Shown piece after piece: positions 1 through 5,302 of a stretch of 5,302 bases of DNA (the stretch's first letter is position 1; each line of letters opens with the position of its first letter). Origin of the DNA: Geobacter sp. UBA1603. GTDB lineage: Bacteria; Desulfobacterota; Desulfuromonadia; Geobacterales; Pseudopelobacteraceae. A model generated the notes under the pieces. It was not told where the DNA came from and ran no database searches. It was given only the letters and a program-made list of their open reading frames with translations. The position numbers and the translations under genes were made by a program. The stretch is taken from positions 1-5,302 of the forward strand of contig DCNF01000081.1 of the NCBI GenBank assembly GCA_002322035.1, given 5' to 3'.

Positions 1-504
1 TTCGACATCGACGCCAACGGGATTGTCCATGTTTCGGCCAAGGATCTTGGAACCGGCAAGGAACAGTCGATCCGGATCACCGCATCGTCCGGACTCTCCA
101 AAGACGAAATCGACACGATGGTCCGTGAAGCCGAGGCCCATGCCGACGAGGACAGAAAAAAACGTGAAACCATTGAAGCCCGCAATCAGGCTGACAGCAT
201 GGTCTACAGCACCGAGAAGTCACTGAAGGAGTTCGGTGACAAACTCGAGGCCACCGAAAAGGGTAACATCGAGAACAAAATCAGCGACCTCAAGAAGGTG
301 ATGGACGGCGACAATGCCGAAGCGATCAAAAAGGCGACAGAGGATCTTGCCCAGGCAGCCCACAAACTGGCGGAAGCCATGTACGCCAAGAACCAGGGCG
401 CGGAGGGCGAAGCCCCGTCAGAACAGCACGCAGGCAGTGCCAAACCGAAAGATGACAACGTCGTTGATGCTGACTTCGAGGAAGTAAAAAACGACAAGAA
501 ATAA
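1..504 (+). CDS. dnaK: DnaK (Hsp70 chaperone), C-terminal 167 residues only; 5' end outside window
   Basis: This is the 3' part of the gene for the ATP-dependent cytosolic chaperone DnaK, which binds unfolded peptides and works with DnaJ and GrpE. The frame is open from base 1 to the TAA at 502-504, so the gene starts upstream of the window. The visible part opens inside the substrate-binding beta domain ([15 protein letters not shown], typical of Hsp70). It continues through the helical lid, with segments such as [20 protein letters not shown] and [13 protein letters not shown]. It ends in a low-complexity tail rich in A, G and E, followed by the bacterial DnaK terminus [14 protein letters not shown]. 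The nucleotide-binding domain is not in view. dnaJ follows 81 bp downstream on the same strand, the usual order. Family identity is very secure; nothing in the visible part looks broken. Confidence 0.97.
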   Translation, partial: FDIDANGIVHVSAKDLGTGKEQSIRITASSGLSKDEIDTMVREAEAHADEDRKKRETIEARNQADSMVYSTEKSLKEFGDKLEATEKGNIENKISDLKKVMDGDNAEAIKKATEDLAQAAHKLAEAMYAKNQGAEGEAPSEQHAGSAKPKDDNVVDADFEEVKNDKK

Positions 505-527
505 CACACTCTGCCGGCATAACGCTT

Positions 528-557
528 CGTAGGGGCGACCGTTCGGCCGCCCCTACG
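528..557. repeat. Perfect palindrome in the dnaK-dnaJ gap (10-bp arms, 10-nt loop)
   Basis: The left arm CGTAGGGGCG (528-537) is the exact reverse complement of the right arm CGCCCCTACG (548-557). The loop ACCGTTCGGC can itself fold partly (CCG/CGG). An alternative extension pairs ACGC at 522-525 with GCGT at 557-560, leaving a small bulge. The run after the stem (CGTATTTTACAG) is too weak for a classical intrinsic terminator. In RNA the hairpin could attenuate dnaJ relative to dnaK or protect the dnaK 3' end. From memory, GTAGGGGCGACC-type palindromes occur as dispersed repeats in many bacterial genomes, so this may be a mobile palindromic unit. The palindrome is seen directly; its function is inferred. 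Confidence 0.85.
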
Positions 558-585
558 CGTATTTTACAGAAAAGAGACCAACACT

Positions 586-1716
586 TTGGCAAACGGCGAA
601 AAACGCGACTACTACGAGATACTCGGCGTTCACCGCAACGCTTCTGAAACCGAGATAAAGAAGGCTTTCCGAAAGGTTGCGATCCAGTATCACCCGGACA
701 AGAACCCGGGTGACAAGGGAGCCGAAGAAAAGTTCAAGGAAGCCACCGAAGCCTACGAGGTACTGTCCGACCCCCAGAAACGGGCCCAGTACGATCAGTT
801 CGGCCACGCCGGGGTAAACGGGGCCGGCGGGTTTTCCGGGGCCGGATTCGGCGGATTCGGCGCAGGGACGCCGTTCGGTGATATTTTCGGCGACATTTTC
901 GGCGATATTTTCGGCGGTGGCACCAGCCGGGGCCGTTCCCAGGGACGGCGAGGGGATGACCTGCTCTACAACCTGGAGATCAGCTTTGAAGAGGCAGCCT
1001 TCGGCTGTGAGAAGAAGATCGAGGTCCCCTTTGCCAAACGCTGCGGAACCTGTAACGGCAGCGGCGCCAAGCCGGGTACCGACCAGAAGGTTTGCCCGTC
1101 CTGTCGGGGCGCCGGCCAGGTTCGCTATCAGCAGGGGTTCTTCAGTGTCAGCAAGACCTGCGGCCAGTGCAACGGTGAGGGCAAGGTGGTGGACGATCCC
1201 TGCCCGGATTGCCGGGGTAAAGGCACCACCCGCGATTCGAAGACACTTTCGGTCAAGGTCCCGGGTGGAGTCGAGACCGGATCGCGGTTGAAACTGACCG
1301 GTGAAGGGGGCCAGGGCAAGGGAGGCCCGAACGGCGACCTGTACGTTGCCATCAGCGTCAGGGAACATCCGATTTTCCAGCGTGAAGACACCAACGTCAT
1401 CTGTGAGATTCCGATCAGTTTCATCCAGGCCTCGCTTGGCTGCGAGCTGGAGGTTCCGACCCTGGACGGCAAGGTTTCAATGAAAATCCCGGACGCCACC
1501 CAGTCGGGCAAGATGTACCGCCTGAAGGGCAAGGGCATTCCGTCGCTGCAGGGATACGGCCGGGGGGATCAGCTGGTCGTGATCAGGGTGGAGACTCCGA
1601 CAAACCTTAACAAAAAACAGAAGGAACTCCTGGAAGAGTTTGCCAAAATCAGCGGCGAGGAAATCCACCCGATGAAAAAAGGATTCCTTGACAAGGTCAT
1701 GGACTTTTTGAGCTGA
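586..1716 (+). CDS. dnaJ: DnaJ (Hsp40 co-chaperone), full length, TTG start
   Basis: DnaJ is the cytosolic J-domain co-chaperone that delivers substrates to DnaK and stimulates its ATPase. The 376 residues match the family's usual length and type I domain order. The J domain spans about 8-73 with the HPD motif at 36-38. A Gly/Phe region spans about 78-112 and contains FGDI three times in tandem. The zinc domain has four CxxCxGxG motifs at 153-160, 170-177, 192-199 and 206-213. The C-terminal substrate-binding domains follow, with [20 protein letters not shown] and [17 protein letters not shown]. All eight zinc cysteines are present. The start is TTG at 586-588: no ATG or GTG lies nearby in frame, the J domain begins directly after it, and a purine-rich AAAGAGA (571-577) lies 8 nt upstream. 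It probably shares the dnaK transcript, with a palindrome in the 81-bp gap. Confidence 0.97.
   Translation: MANGEKRDYYEILGVHRNASETEIKKAFRKVAIQYHPDKNPGDKGAEEKFKEATEAYEVLSDPQKRAQYDQFGHAGVNGAGGFSGAGFGGFGAGTPFGDIFGDIFGDIFGGGTSRGRSQGRRGDDLLYNLEISFEEAAFGCEKKIEVPFAKRCGTCNGSGAKPGTDQKVCPSCRGAGQVRYQQGFFSVSKTCGQCNGEGKVVDDPCPDCRGKGTTRDSKTLSVKVPGGVETGSRLKLTGEGGQGKGGPNGDLYVAISVREHPIFQREDTNVICEIPISFIQASLGCELEVPTLDGKVSMKIPDATQSGKMYRLKGKGIPSLQGYGRGDQLVVIRVETPTNLNKKQKELLEEFAKISGEEIHPMKKGFLDKVMDFLS
874..909 (+). repeat. Three tandem 12-bp units inside dnaJ (FGDI x3)
   Basis: Three consecutive 12-bp units encode Phe-Gly-Asp-Ile at DnaJ residues 97-108, followed by FGG. The units are TTCGGTGATATT, TTCGGCGACATT and TTCGGCGATATT. 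They differ only at third codon positions and keep the frame. They lie in the flexible Gly/Phe linker, where unit number can vary without destroying the fold. Related Asp-Ile-Phe motifs are known from this linker in DnaJ proteins generally. Confidence 0.8.
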
Positions 1717-1767
1717 CAGCACTTCAGCTGTCTGGCGGCCATCGCCTGGACCACTGTTCATAATCGG

Positions 1768-1796
1768 TTGCCGTTACCAGATAATTGCAGTACTAT
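1768..1796 (+). promoter_or_regulatory. Candidate sigma70-type promoter for the membrane protein/cytochrome pair
   Basis: TTGCCG (1768-1773) and TACTAT (1791-1796) each match four of six consensus positions and are separated by exactly 17 nt. A start of transcription near 1803 would leave a leader of about 30 nt before the ATG at 1835. The -10 element lies within the inverted repeat at 1778-1799. This is a motif match only; transcription could also run through from dnaJ, since I see no terminator after it. Confidence 0.4.
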
Positions 1797-1799
1797 CTG
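1778..1799. repeat. Inverted repeat CAGATA-N10-TATCTG overlapping the candidate -10
   Basis: CAGATA (1778-1783) and TATCTG (1794-1799) are exact reverse complements with a 10-nt centre. The two half-sites are 16 bp apart start to start, not far from one and a half helical turns, and the right half covers the proposed -10 box. This geometry would suit a dimeric regulator, but a short chance repeat in an AT-rich patch is also possible. Confidence 0.4.
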
Positions 1800-1814
1800 A
1801 CAAAAGTCGCACAC

Positions 1815-1829
1815 TCTCCGCACGGGAGA
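1815..1829 (+). promoter_or_regulatory. Shine-Dalgarno of the 1835 gene inside a small hairpin
   Basis: The ribosome binding site GGGAG (1824-1828) lies 6 nt before the ATG at 1835 and fixes that start. TCTCC (1815-1819) can pair with GGAGA (1825-1829) around a 5-nt loop, which would occlude the site in the mRNA. Five base pairs make a weak hairpin, so any effect on translation is speculative. Confidence 0.45.
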
Positions 1830-1834
1830 ACCCC

Positions 1835-2170
1835 ATGGACAAACAGCAGATGGCGGAAAAAGCAACCGAAGCCCTCCGGCCGCTTGAAACTGCCAACCTG
1901 ATGACTACCATCCAGACCCTGACCCTTCAGCAGATCTTCAGCCATCCGGCGGTGCTGATCACCATACTGGGGCTGTTTTTCTTCGGGGTCGTCAAAAAAT
2001 CGAAAACCGTCCTCTTGACCCTTTTTGCTCTGATCGGTCTGATTGTGATCATGCGCTATGCCATGCCTGCTCCTGGCGAAGAGCTGACCATGAAGTCGAT
2101 TTTCCCCTTTGTCGGGGCCGGTATTGTGATCGGCGGCGTCATCATCTATTTTTCACTGGTTAAAGACTGA
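1835..2170 (+). CDS. Small integral membrane protein of unknown function (three predicted TM segments)
   Basis: I do not recognise this 111-residue protein as a named family. An N-terminal polar, probably helical stretch (1-33) is rich in Lys, Glu, Gln and Thr. Three hydrophobic segments follow at about 38-53 (AVLITILGLFFFGVV), 57-76 (TVLLTLFALIGLIVIMRYA) and 88-109 (IFPFVGAGIVIGGVIIYFSLV). The KKSK loop at 54-57 between the first two segments is probably cytoplasmic by the positive-inside rule. That would put the short MPAPGEELTMK loop on the periplasmic side. There are no cysteines; His37 and His-Pro at the start of the first segment are the only notable redox-type residue context. The start is supported by GGGAG 6 nt upstream. 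The cytochrome gene follows after 16 bp, so the two are probably co-transcribed and the protein may anchor or partner it. The coding call is good; the function is unknown. Confidence 0.85.
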   Translation: MDKQQMAEKATEALRPLETANLMTTIQTLTLQQIFSHPAVLITILGLFFFGVVKKSKTVLLTLFALIGLIVIMRYAMPAPGEELTMKSIFPFVGAGIVIGGVIIYFSLVKD

Positions 2171-2186
2171 ATCTGCGAGGATATGC

Positions 2187-2468
2187 ATGGCAATAGGAAA
2201 ACGCGACTGGCTCTTCATCGGCATTGTTGCTGCCGTAATCGCCATCTTTGTACTGATCTCCGGTCCTGAAAAAACAAAAAGGGTTCCGAAAAACCCCGAC
2301 CATCAACGTTTTCATGACATGATCAAGGCTGGAAAAACCAAGAAAGAGGTTGATCCGCACTGCGCCGAATGCCATGACGGCGTCAAAATAACCTTCCCGG
2401 CCGACCATCCGGCAAAACCGGGTGCCGGGCCCATGCGCTGCCTGTTCTGCCATAAGATCAGCAAATAG
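2187..2468 (+). CDS. Small membrane-anchored c-type cytochrome with two CXXCH heme motifs
   Basis: This 93-residue protein is predicted to be a diheme cytochrome c on the periplasmic face of the inner membrane. Residues 1-7 are short and positively charged. Residues 8-25 (WLFIGIVAAVIAIFVLIS) form one hydrophobic segment with no clear signal-peptidase site, so it probably stays as an anchor. The soluble part carries CAECH (59-63) and CLFCH (85-89), the covalent heme-binding motifs. His39, His43, His58 and His74 are candidates for distal axial ligands, and two are needed for bis-His coordination. The start at 2187 has GAGG (2177-2180) 6 nt upstream; another ATG at 2183 is out of frame. It follows the membrane protein gene by 16 bp. 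It resembles small cytochromes common in metal- and sulfur-reducing bacteria, but I cannot name the family. The electron partner is not visible. Confidence 0.9.
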   Translation: MAIGKRDWLFIGIVAAVIAIFVLISGPEKTKRVPKNPDHQRFHDMIKAGKTKKEVDPHCAECHDGVKITFPADHPAKPGAGPMRCLFCHKISK

Positions 2469-2499
2469 GCCTCATTCGGCTTCACATCAATGACAGCGT

Positions 2500-3678
2500 T
2501 TAATACAGGTCGTACTGCAGCAGCCGGCACTCAATCGGCCCGTTAAACAGTACATGCCGGCGGGAGGCCTTCAGGCCGATCAGCTTGGCCAGCTCCAGAT
2601 TTCCGGTCAGCACATAGCCGGTCCACCCTTTACACCTCTGCTTCATGACATCACCGATCGACCGGTACAGTCCCTCCAGCTGTTTTATGTCTCCCAGCCG
2701 CTTGCCGTAGGGCGGATTGACAATCAGAACACCCCTGTCCGCCGCCGGCTTAAATTCTTCCAGAGTCCCATGACAGAAGCCGATCCGGTCGCGCAGACCT
2801 GCATTGGATGCGTTCCGGTGGGCGATTCCGAGCGCCGCGCCATCTCTGTCGCATCCGGTTACCACTCCGGCAGCCAATTTTCCTCTCCCCGCGTGTGCCT
2901 CCTGCTGCAGACCATTCCAGAGTCGCCCGTCAAAATCACGCCAGCGCTCAAACCCGAACCGGCGCTGCAGGCCGGGAGGAGTCCGGGTGGCAATCAGGGC
3001 CGCTTCAATCGGAATAGTGCCAGAACCGCACATCGGGTCGACCAGCGACTGAGTTCCGTCCCAACCGGTCAATCCCACCACAGCAGCGGCCAGGGTCTCG
3101 CGCAGCGGGGCATCGTTGCGCTCCAGGCGGTAGCCGCGACGGTCCAGTGAATCTCCGGAACTATCGAGGCTTATACTGCAGATATTGCGGGAAAGATGAA
3201 CATTGATCCGAAGATCAGGGGATGCGGTATCGACGCTCGGCCGTGAGCCGCAGGCATCCCTGATGCTGTCAACAACGGCGTCCTTGGTTTTCAGGGCCAC
3301 AAAACCGGAGTGGGTCATGGCCGAATCCCGCAACGAACAATCCACCGCCAGGGTCATCGACGGAGTAATCAGCTCGGTCCAGGGAAGCCGGCGCACACCC
3401 TGATAAAGCTCTTCCGGGGACTGACAGGGAAATTCTCCCAGCTTCACCAGCACACGACTGGCGGTCCGCAGCCAGAGATTCGCCCGGTAAAGCCCGGCCC
3501 GCCCGGTCACAAACGCCACACCGCCCCGCAGCACCACCAGACCGCTGCAGCCGAGTGCGGCAAGTTCAGCAGCCGCCAGGTTTTCTGCACCGCGCGGCAC
3601 AGCCGCAAAACAGTCGAACTGGCGCTCCGGTACCGTTTTTTTCGGTTCCTGCTTGCGCAGAATATGGCTGCCGCTCAT
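2500..3678 (-). CDS. rlmL: THUMP-domain class I SAM-dependent RNA methyltransferase, RlmL type (23S rRNA m2G2445)
   Basis: This is a predicted N2-guanine methyltransferase of the RlmL/YpsC family, which modifies 23S rRNA using SAM in the cytoplasm. The 392 residues begin with a polar extension (1-20), then the family start FDCFAAVPRGAENL. A ferredoxin-like/THUMP RNA-binding region follows to about 175, then the linker RGYRLERNDAPLRETLAAA (181-199). The Rossmann methyltransferase domain has the SAM-binding motif DPMCGSGT (214-221), the acidic motif GCDRD (275-279) and the catalytic NPPYG (321-325). The second RlmK half found in E. coli RlmKL is absent, so this resembles the single-domain B. 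subtilis form. The start ATG overlaps the coaE stop (ATGA), with GAGGAG (3686-3691) 7 nt upstream, indicating coupled translation. All catalytic motifs look intact. The class is certain; the exact target base is inferred. Confidence 0.88.
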   Translation of the reverse strand: MSGSHILRKQEPKKTVPERQFDCFAAVPRGAENLAAAELAALGCSGLVVLRGGVAFVTGRAGLYRANLWLRTASRVLVKLGEFPCQSPEELYQGVRRLPWTELITPSMTLAVDCSLRDSAMTHSGFVALKTKDAVVDSIRDACGSRPSVDTASPDLRINVHLSRNICSISLDSSGDSLDRRGYRLERNDAPLRETLAAAVVGLTGWDGTQSLVDPMCGSGTIPIEAALIATRTPPGLQRRFGFERWRDFDGRLWNGLQQEAHAGRGKLAAGVVTGCDRDGAALGIAHRNASNAGLRDRIGFCHGTLEEFKPAADRGVLIVNPPYGKRLGDIKQLEGLYRSIGDVMKQRCKGWTGYVLTGNLELAKLIGLKASRRHVLFNGPIECRLLQYDLY

Positions 3679-4292
3679 CGGTTTACTCCTCGTTCACGGG
3701 CAATGATCCGCCTGACCTGTTCGCGGGTCTGGGCCACTGTGCCGCTGTTGTTGATTACCGCCGCGCCGTACCGTTCCTTTTCGGCCAGAGGCATCTGGGA
3801 GGCGATGATCCGGCCGGCTTCGTCGCTGCTGATCGAATCGCGAGCCATCAGGCGGCGCAGCTGAACATCGGGAGACACCGTCACAACCCAGATTTCGTCA
3901 ACCCGTTCAACAGCACCGGCCTCGATCAGAAGCGGGGCCATGTAAAACACCACCCTGCTGCCGGCAGCTGCCGCAGCAGCAAGTGACTGATCGGCCAACC
4001 GCCTGATTTCCGGATGAAGCAGCTGCTCAAGCTGGCGGCGCCGTTCCGGATCGGAAAACACGATTGTAGCGAGCTTTTTACGGTCCAGGGTCCCGTCGGC
4101 AGCACAGATTTCAGCGCCGAAAACATCCACGAGGCGGGCCAGGCCGGGCGTACCAGGCAGAACGGCCTCGCGGGAGAGTTGATCGGCATCGATCACCGGA
4201 AATCCCTCCTGCTCCAGCATTCGGGCCACACTGCTCTTGCCGCAGGCGATTCCGCCGGTCAGTCCGATGATGCGCAGCCCGGCCGGCCTCAT
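3675..4292 (-). CDS. coaE: Dephospho-CoA kinase (last step of CoA synthesis)
   Basis: CoaE phosphorylates the ribose 3'-hydroxyl of dephospho-CoA with ATP to make coenzyme A in the cytoplasm. The 205 residues match the family length. The Walker A loop GGIACGKS is at 13-20, with Cys17 where Ser is more usual. DAD at 35-37 carries the catalytic-type acid. HPEIR at 93-97 and PLLIEAG at 120-126 are further family motifs, and RDSISSDEAGRIIASQM forms the C-terminal lid region. The motif usually written D-I-P-L-L-F-E reads M-A-P-L-L-I-E here; I recall this variant from Geobacter-like CoaE, so it is probably lineage-typical. An alanine run occupies 105-110. The ATG overlaps the upstream gene's TGA by 4 bp. 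Its ribosome binding site is weak (AAAGAG), and GAGCT/AGCTC could fold over it (4295-4309), so expression may rely on coupling. Confidence 0.96.
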   Translation of the reverse strand: MRPAGLRIIGLTGGIACGKSSVARMLEQEGFPVIDADQLSREAVLPGTPGLARLVDVFGAEICAADGTLDRKKLATIVFSDPERRRQLEQLLHPEIRRLADQSLAAAAAAGSRVVFYMAPLLIEAGAVERVDEIWVVTVSPDVQLRRLMARDSISSDEAGRIIASQMPLAEKERYGAAVINNSGTVAQTREQVRRIIARERGVNR

Positions 4293-5137
4293 TTGAGCTC
4301 TTTCAGCTCTTGAAAAGCACGGTTGAAATTGACGTCAAAAAATGCGCGGTAACCGGGAAGTGCCTCATAGGCCGGAAGTGAAAACTGGCGTCGGGCAGCC
4401 TCGAGCGAAAGGCCTTTTCCGGCAAGCCGTAGCACTTCGGTGGTGAACTCCCTGAAGAATACCTGAAACTGACGTATTCCGTCGCTGGTTGTAACCGGTC
4501 CCAGCCCGGGAACAACGGTTTTTGCATCAATGGCCGCCAACAGTTCAAGGGTGGTGATCCAGTGGCGGAAGTGCCCATCCCCCATGTAGCCTGCCACCTC
4601 GTTGAAAAAAAGGTCTGAAGTGAACAGAACCCCTTCCTCGGGCAGATAGACGAACAGATCACCCTCGCTGTGCCCCTGTTCGGTAGCATTCAGCACGATC
4701 ACCGTCGAGCCGCGTTTCATGCTCATGCTCCGGTCGAAAAAGGTCACCTGGTTCCTGATCTGTCGGAATTCTCCCTTGAGCGCCTGCCAGGTCGGGCCGG
4801 ACGATATGATCTCCGCATTTGCCGGCAGATCGAAATCGATATAATTATAGCCCTTGTGGTGATGGGTAAGAATGATATAGCGGACCGGAATCGGGGTGAC
4901 CGTTCTGATATACTCGAGAAGCTCGCTGATCGTTTCCGGGACGAAGTGGGCTCCGGCAAGAATCACCTGGTAGCTGGTCATGATGATCAGGCTGTTGCTG
5001 GCGGCCTTGCTCCCTGGCTGCGCGATCGCGGCATGCACGTTCGGCCGGATTTTTTCAAACCGGAAATGGCCGGCCTGCGACCATGACGGCAGCATTACCA
5101 TGAGCAGTATCAGGCCGATTCGAAACAGGTGCCCCAT
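4289..5137 (-). CDS. Exported metallo-beta-lactamase-fold protein with a degenerate metal site
   Basis: This is a periplasmic MBL-fold protein, 282 residues if read from 5137, of unknown substrate. Residues 1-22 form a signal peptide: Arg6, a hydrophobic core (IGLILLMVMLP) and SQA before Gly23. The overall pattern resembles the SoxH-like exported MBL hydrolases associated with quinoproteins. The canonical HxHxDH is present as HHHKGY (92-97), so both first histidines remain but Asp and the third His are Gly96 and Tyr97. GH at 155-156 and Asp175 (FTSDLFF) are kept. The usual PGHGP is PGLGP, so the last His ligand is Leu212. A second ATG 6 nt upstream (5141-5143) is possible, but AGGAGG abuts it directly and sits 6 nt from the ATG chosen here. 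It is first in an operon with coaE (ATGA overlap). The fold is secure; activity is doubtful. Confidence 0.88.
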   Translation of the reverse strand: MGHLFRIGLILLMVMLPSWSQAGHFRFEKIRPNVHAAIAQPGSKAASNSLIIMTSYQVILAGAHFVPETISELLEYIRTVTPIPVRYIILTHHHKGYNYIDFDLPANAEIISSGPTWQALKGEFRQIRNQVTFFDRSMSMKRGSTVIVLNATEQGHSEGDLFVYLPEEGVLFTSDLFFNEVAGYMGDGHFRHWITTLELLAAIDAKTVVPGLGPVTTSDGIRQFQVFFREFTTEVLRLAGKGLSLEAARRQFSLPAYEALPGYRAFFDVNFNRAFQELKELK

Positions 5138-5143
5138 AAACAT

Positions 5144-5152
5144 CCTCCTCCC
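5144..5152 (-). promoter_or_regulatory. Strong Shine-Dalgarno that decides the MBL gene start
   Basis: On the minus strand GGGAGGAGG runs directly into ATGTTTATG. The perfect AGGAGG core has zero spacing to the first ATG (5141-5143) and 6 nt to the second (5135-5137). The second is therefore the better supported start. The upstream GGAGG register gives 3 nt to the first ATG, so weak use of both is possible. Confidence 0.7.
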
Positions 5153-5199
5153 TGCCGGTCAGTGTAGCAGAGCGCGATCAGAATGGACAGATTTTTGGC

Positions 5200-5228
5200 T
5201 TGAGTTGGCGGCAATATTCGTGTAAAGC
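5200..5228 (+). promoter_or_regulatory. Weak candidate promoter for the tRNA-Arg gene
   Basis: TTGAGT (5200-5205) and TAAAGC (5223-5228) are spaced by 17 nt, about 38 nt before the mature tRNA start. The -35 matches four of six positions, the -10 only three. An alternative pair is TTGGCG (5205-5210) with TATGCA (5229-5234). A 7-bp tandem repeat, CTGCAGG twice (5240-5253), lies in the would-be 5' leader. The position is sensible; the match is modest. Confidence 0.3.
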
Positions 5229-5265
5229 TATGCAACTGTCTGCAGGCTGCAGGCGTTTCAGATGC

Positions 5266-5302
5266 GGGCGGTTAGCTCAGTTGGATAGAGCGTTGGCCTC
5301 CG
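5266..5302 (+). tRNA. tRNA-Arg(CCG), 5' half only, cut by the window edge
   Basis: The sequence folds by position as the first half of a tRNA. The 5' acceptor strand is GGGCGGT (5266-5272) and T8-A9 are at 5273-5274. The D stem GCTC/GAGC (5275-5278 and 5288-5291) closes the loop AGTTGGATA with its conserved GG. Position 26 is G (5292) and the 5' anticodon stem is TTGGC (5293-5297). C32 and the invariant T33 are at 5298-5299, so the anticodon is CCG at 5300-5302, reading the Arg codon CGG. The 3' half, including the T arm and acceptor, lies beyond the window, so the pairing of the acceptor and anticodon stems cannot be checked here. It is divergent from the MBL-coaE-rlmL operon. Confidence 0.93.

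Noticed and set aside
118..504. ATG-initiated 128-residue reading frame as a separate gene
   Set aside because: It is the same frame as the DnaK C terminus, which is open from base 1; the ATG is an internal Met of DnaK.
1042..1224. CxxC clusters in dnaJ as heme or iron-sulfur sites
   Set aside because: The four CxxCxGxG units are the standard DnaJ zinc domain, and none has the CXXCH histidine.
553..1368. 271-residue open frame on the minus strand opposite dnaJ
   Set aside because: It is a shadow of the high-GC third positions of dnaJ, with low-complexity Ala/Gly/Leu composition and no recognisable domain. The opposite strand encodes a complete, conserved DnaJ.
1715..1732. GACAGC/GCTGTC hairpin at the dnaJ stop as a terminator
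   Set aside because: The stem is only 6 bp and no T-run follows (TGGCGGCC), so it does not qualify as an intrinsic terminator.
2469..2499. Bidirectional terminator between the convergent cytochrome and rlmL genes
   Set aside because: Only a 3-bp GCC/GGC stem is possible and there is no T-run on either strand. Termination signals, if any, are not recognisable here.
2554..3150. 198-residue plus-strand frame opposite the RlmL-type gene
   Set aside because: It is antisense to an intact methyltransferase with all motifs. The composition (Gln, Pro, Arg, Ser) looks like translated non-coding strand and there is no good ribosome binding site.
3310..3864. 184-residue plus-strand frame spanning the rlmL/coaE junction
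   Set aside because: It runs antisense across two real genes, is rich in Arg, Ser, Pro and His, and shows no domain.
5144..5166. Minus-strand promoter for the MBL operon using TACACT (5161-5166) as -10
   Set aside because: No convincing -35 lies 16-18 nt upstream and the implied leader would be only about ten bases. The real promoter is probably in 5144-5265, but I cannot place it.

Overview
The window looks like chromosomal core DNA from a delta-proteobacterium-like anaerobe, most likely of the Desulfuromonadia/Geobacter type. This is an inference. It rests on a moderately GC-rich composition, a dnaK-dnaJ pair, a tiny membrane-anchored c-type cytochrome with two CXXCH motifs, and a CoaE variant (MAPLLIEAG) that I recall from Geobacter-like sequences. 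No database search was possible. No phage, IS, CRISPR or defence locus is visible.

Layout. Positions 1-504 (+) are the 3' end of dnaK. A perfect 10-bp-arm palindrome follows, and then dnaJ (586-1716, +) with a TTG start. The 118-bp gap after dnaJ holds a candidate sigma70-type promoter overlapped by an inverted repeat. It leads into a two-gene unit: a small protein with three predicted membrane segments (1835-2170) and a diheme, membrane-anchored cytochrome c (2187-2468). The cytochrome gene converges on a minus-strand operon with only 31 bp between the stop codons.

The minus-strand operon reads from about 5137 down to 2500. It encodes an exported metallo-beta-lactamase-fold protein, then coaE (dephospho-CoA kinase), then an RlmL-type 23S rRNA methyltransferase with a THUMP domain. 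Both junctions are 4-bp ATGA overlaps, so the three are probably translationally coupled. Beyond the operon start, on the plus strand, a tRNA-Arg gene begins at about 5266 and is cut by the window edge exactly after its CCG anticodon.

How the genes work together. DnaK and DnaJ form the Hsp70 chaperone cycle. The membrane protein and the cytochrome are probably one small electron-transfer or redox module of unknown role. The minus-strand operon joins CoA synthesis and rRNA modification to a periplasmic MBL-fold protein that has lost several canonical metal ligands. That degenerate MBL protein and the membrane protein/cytochrome pair are the two items most worth following up. The rest is ordinary housekeeping sequence.
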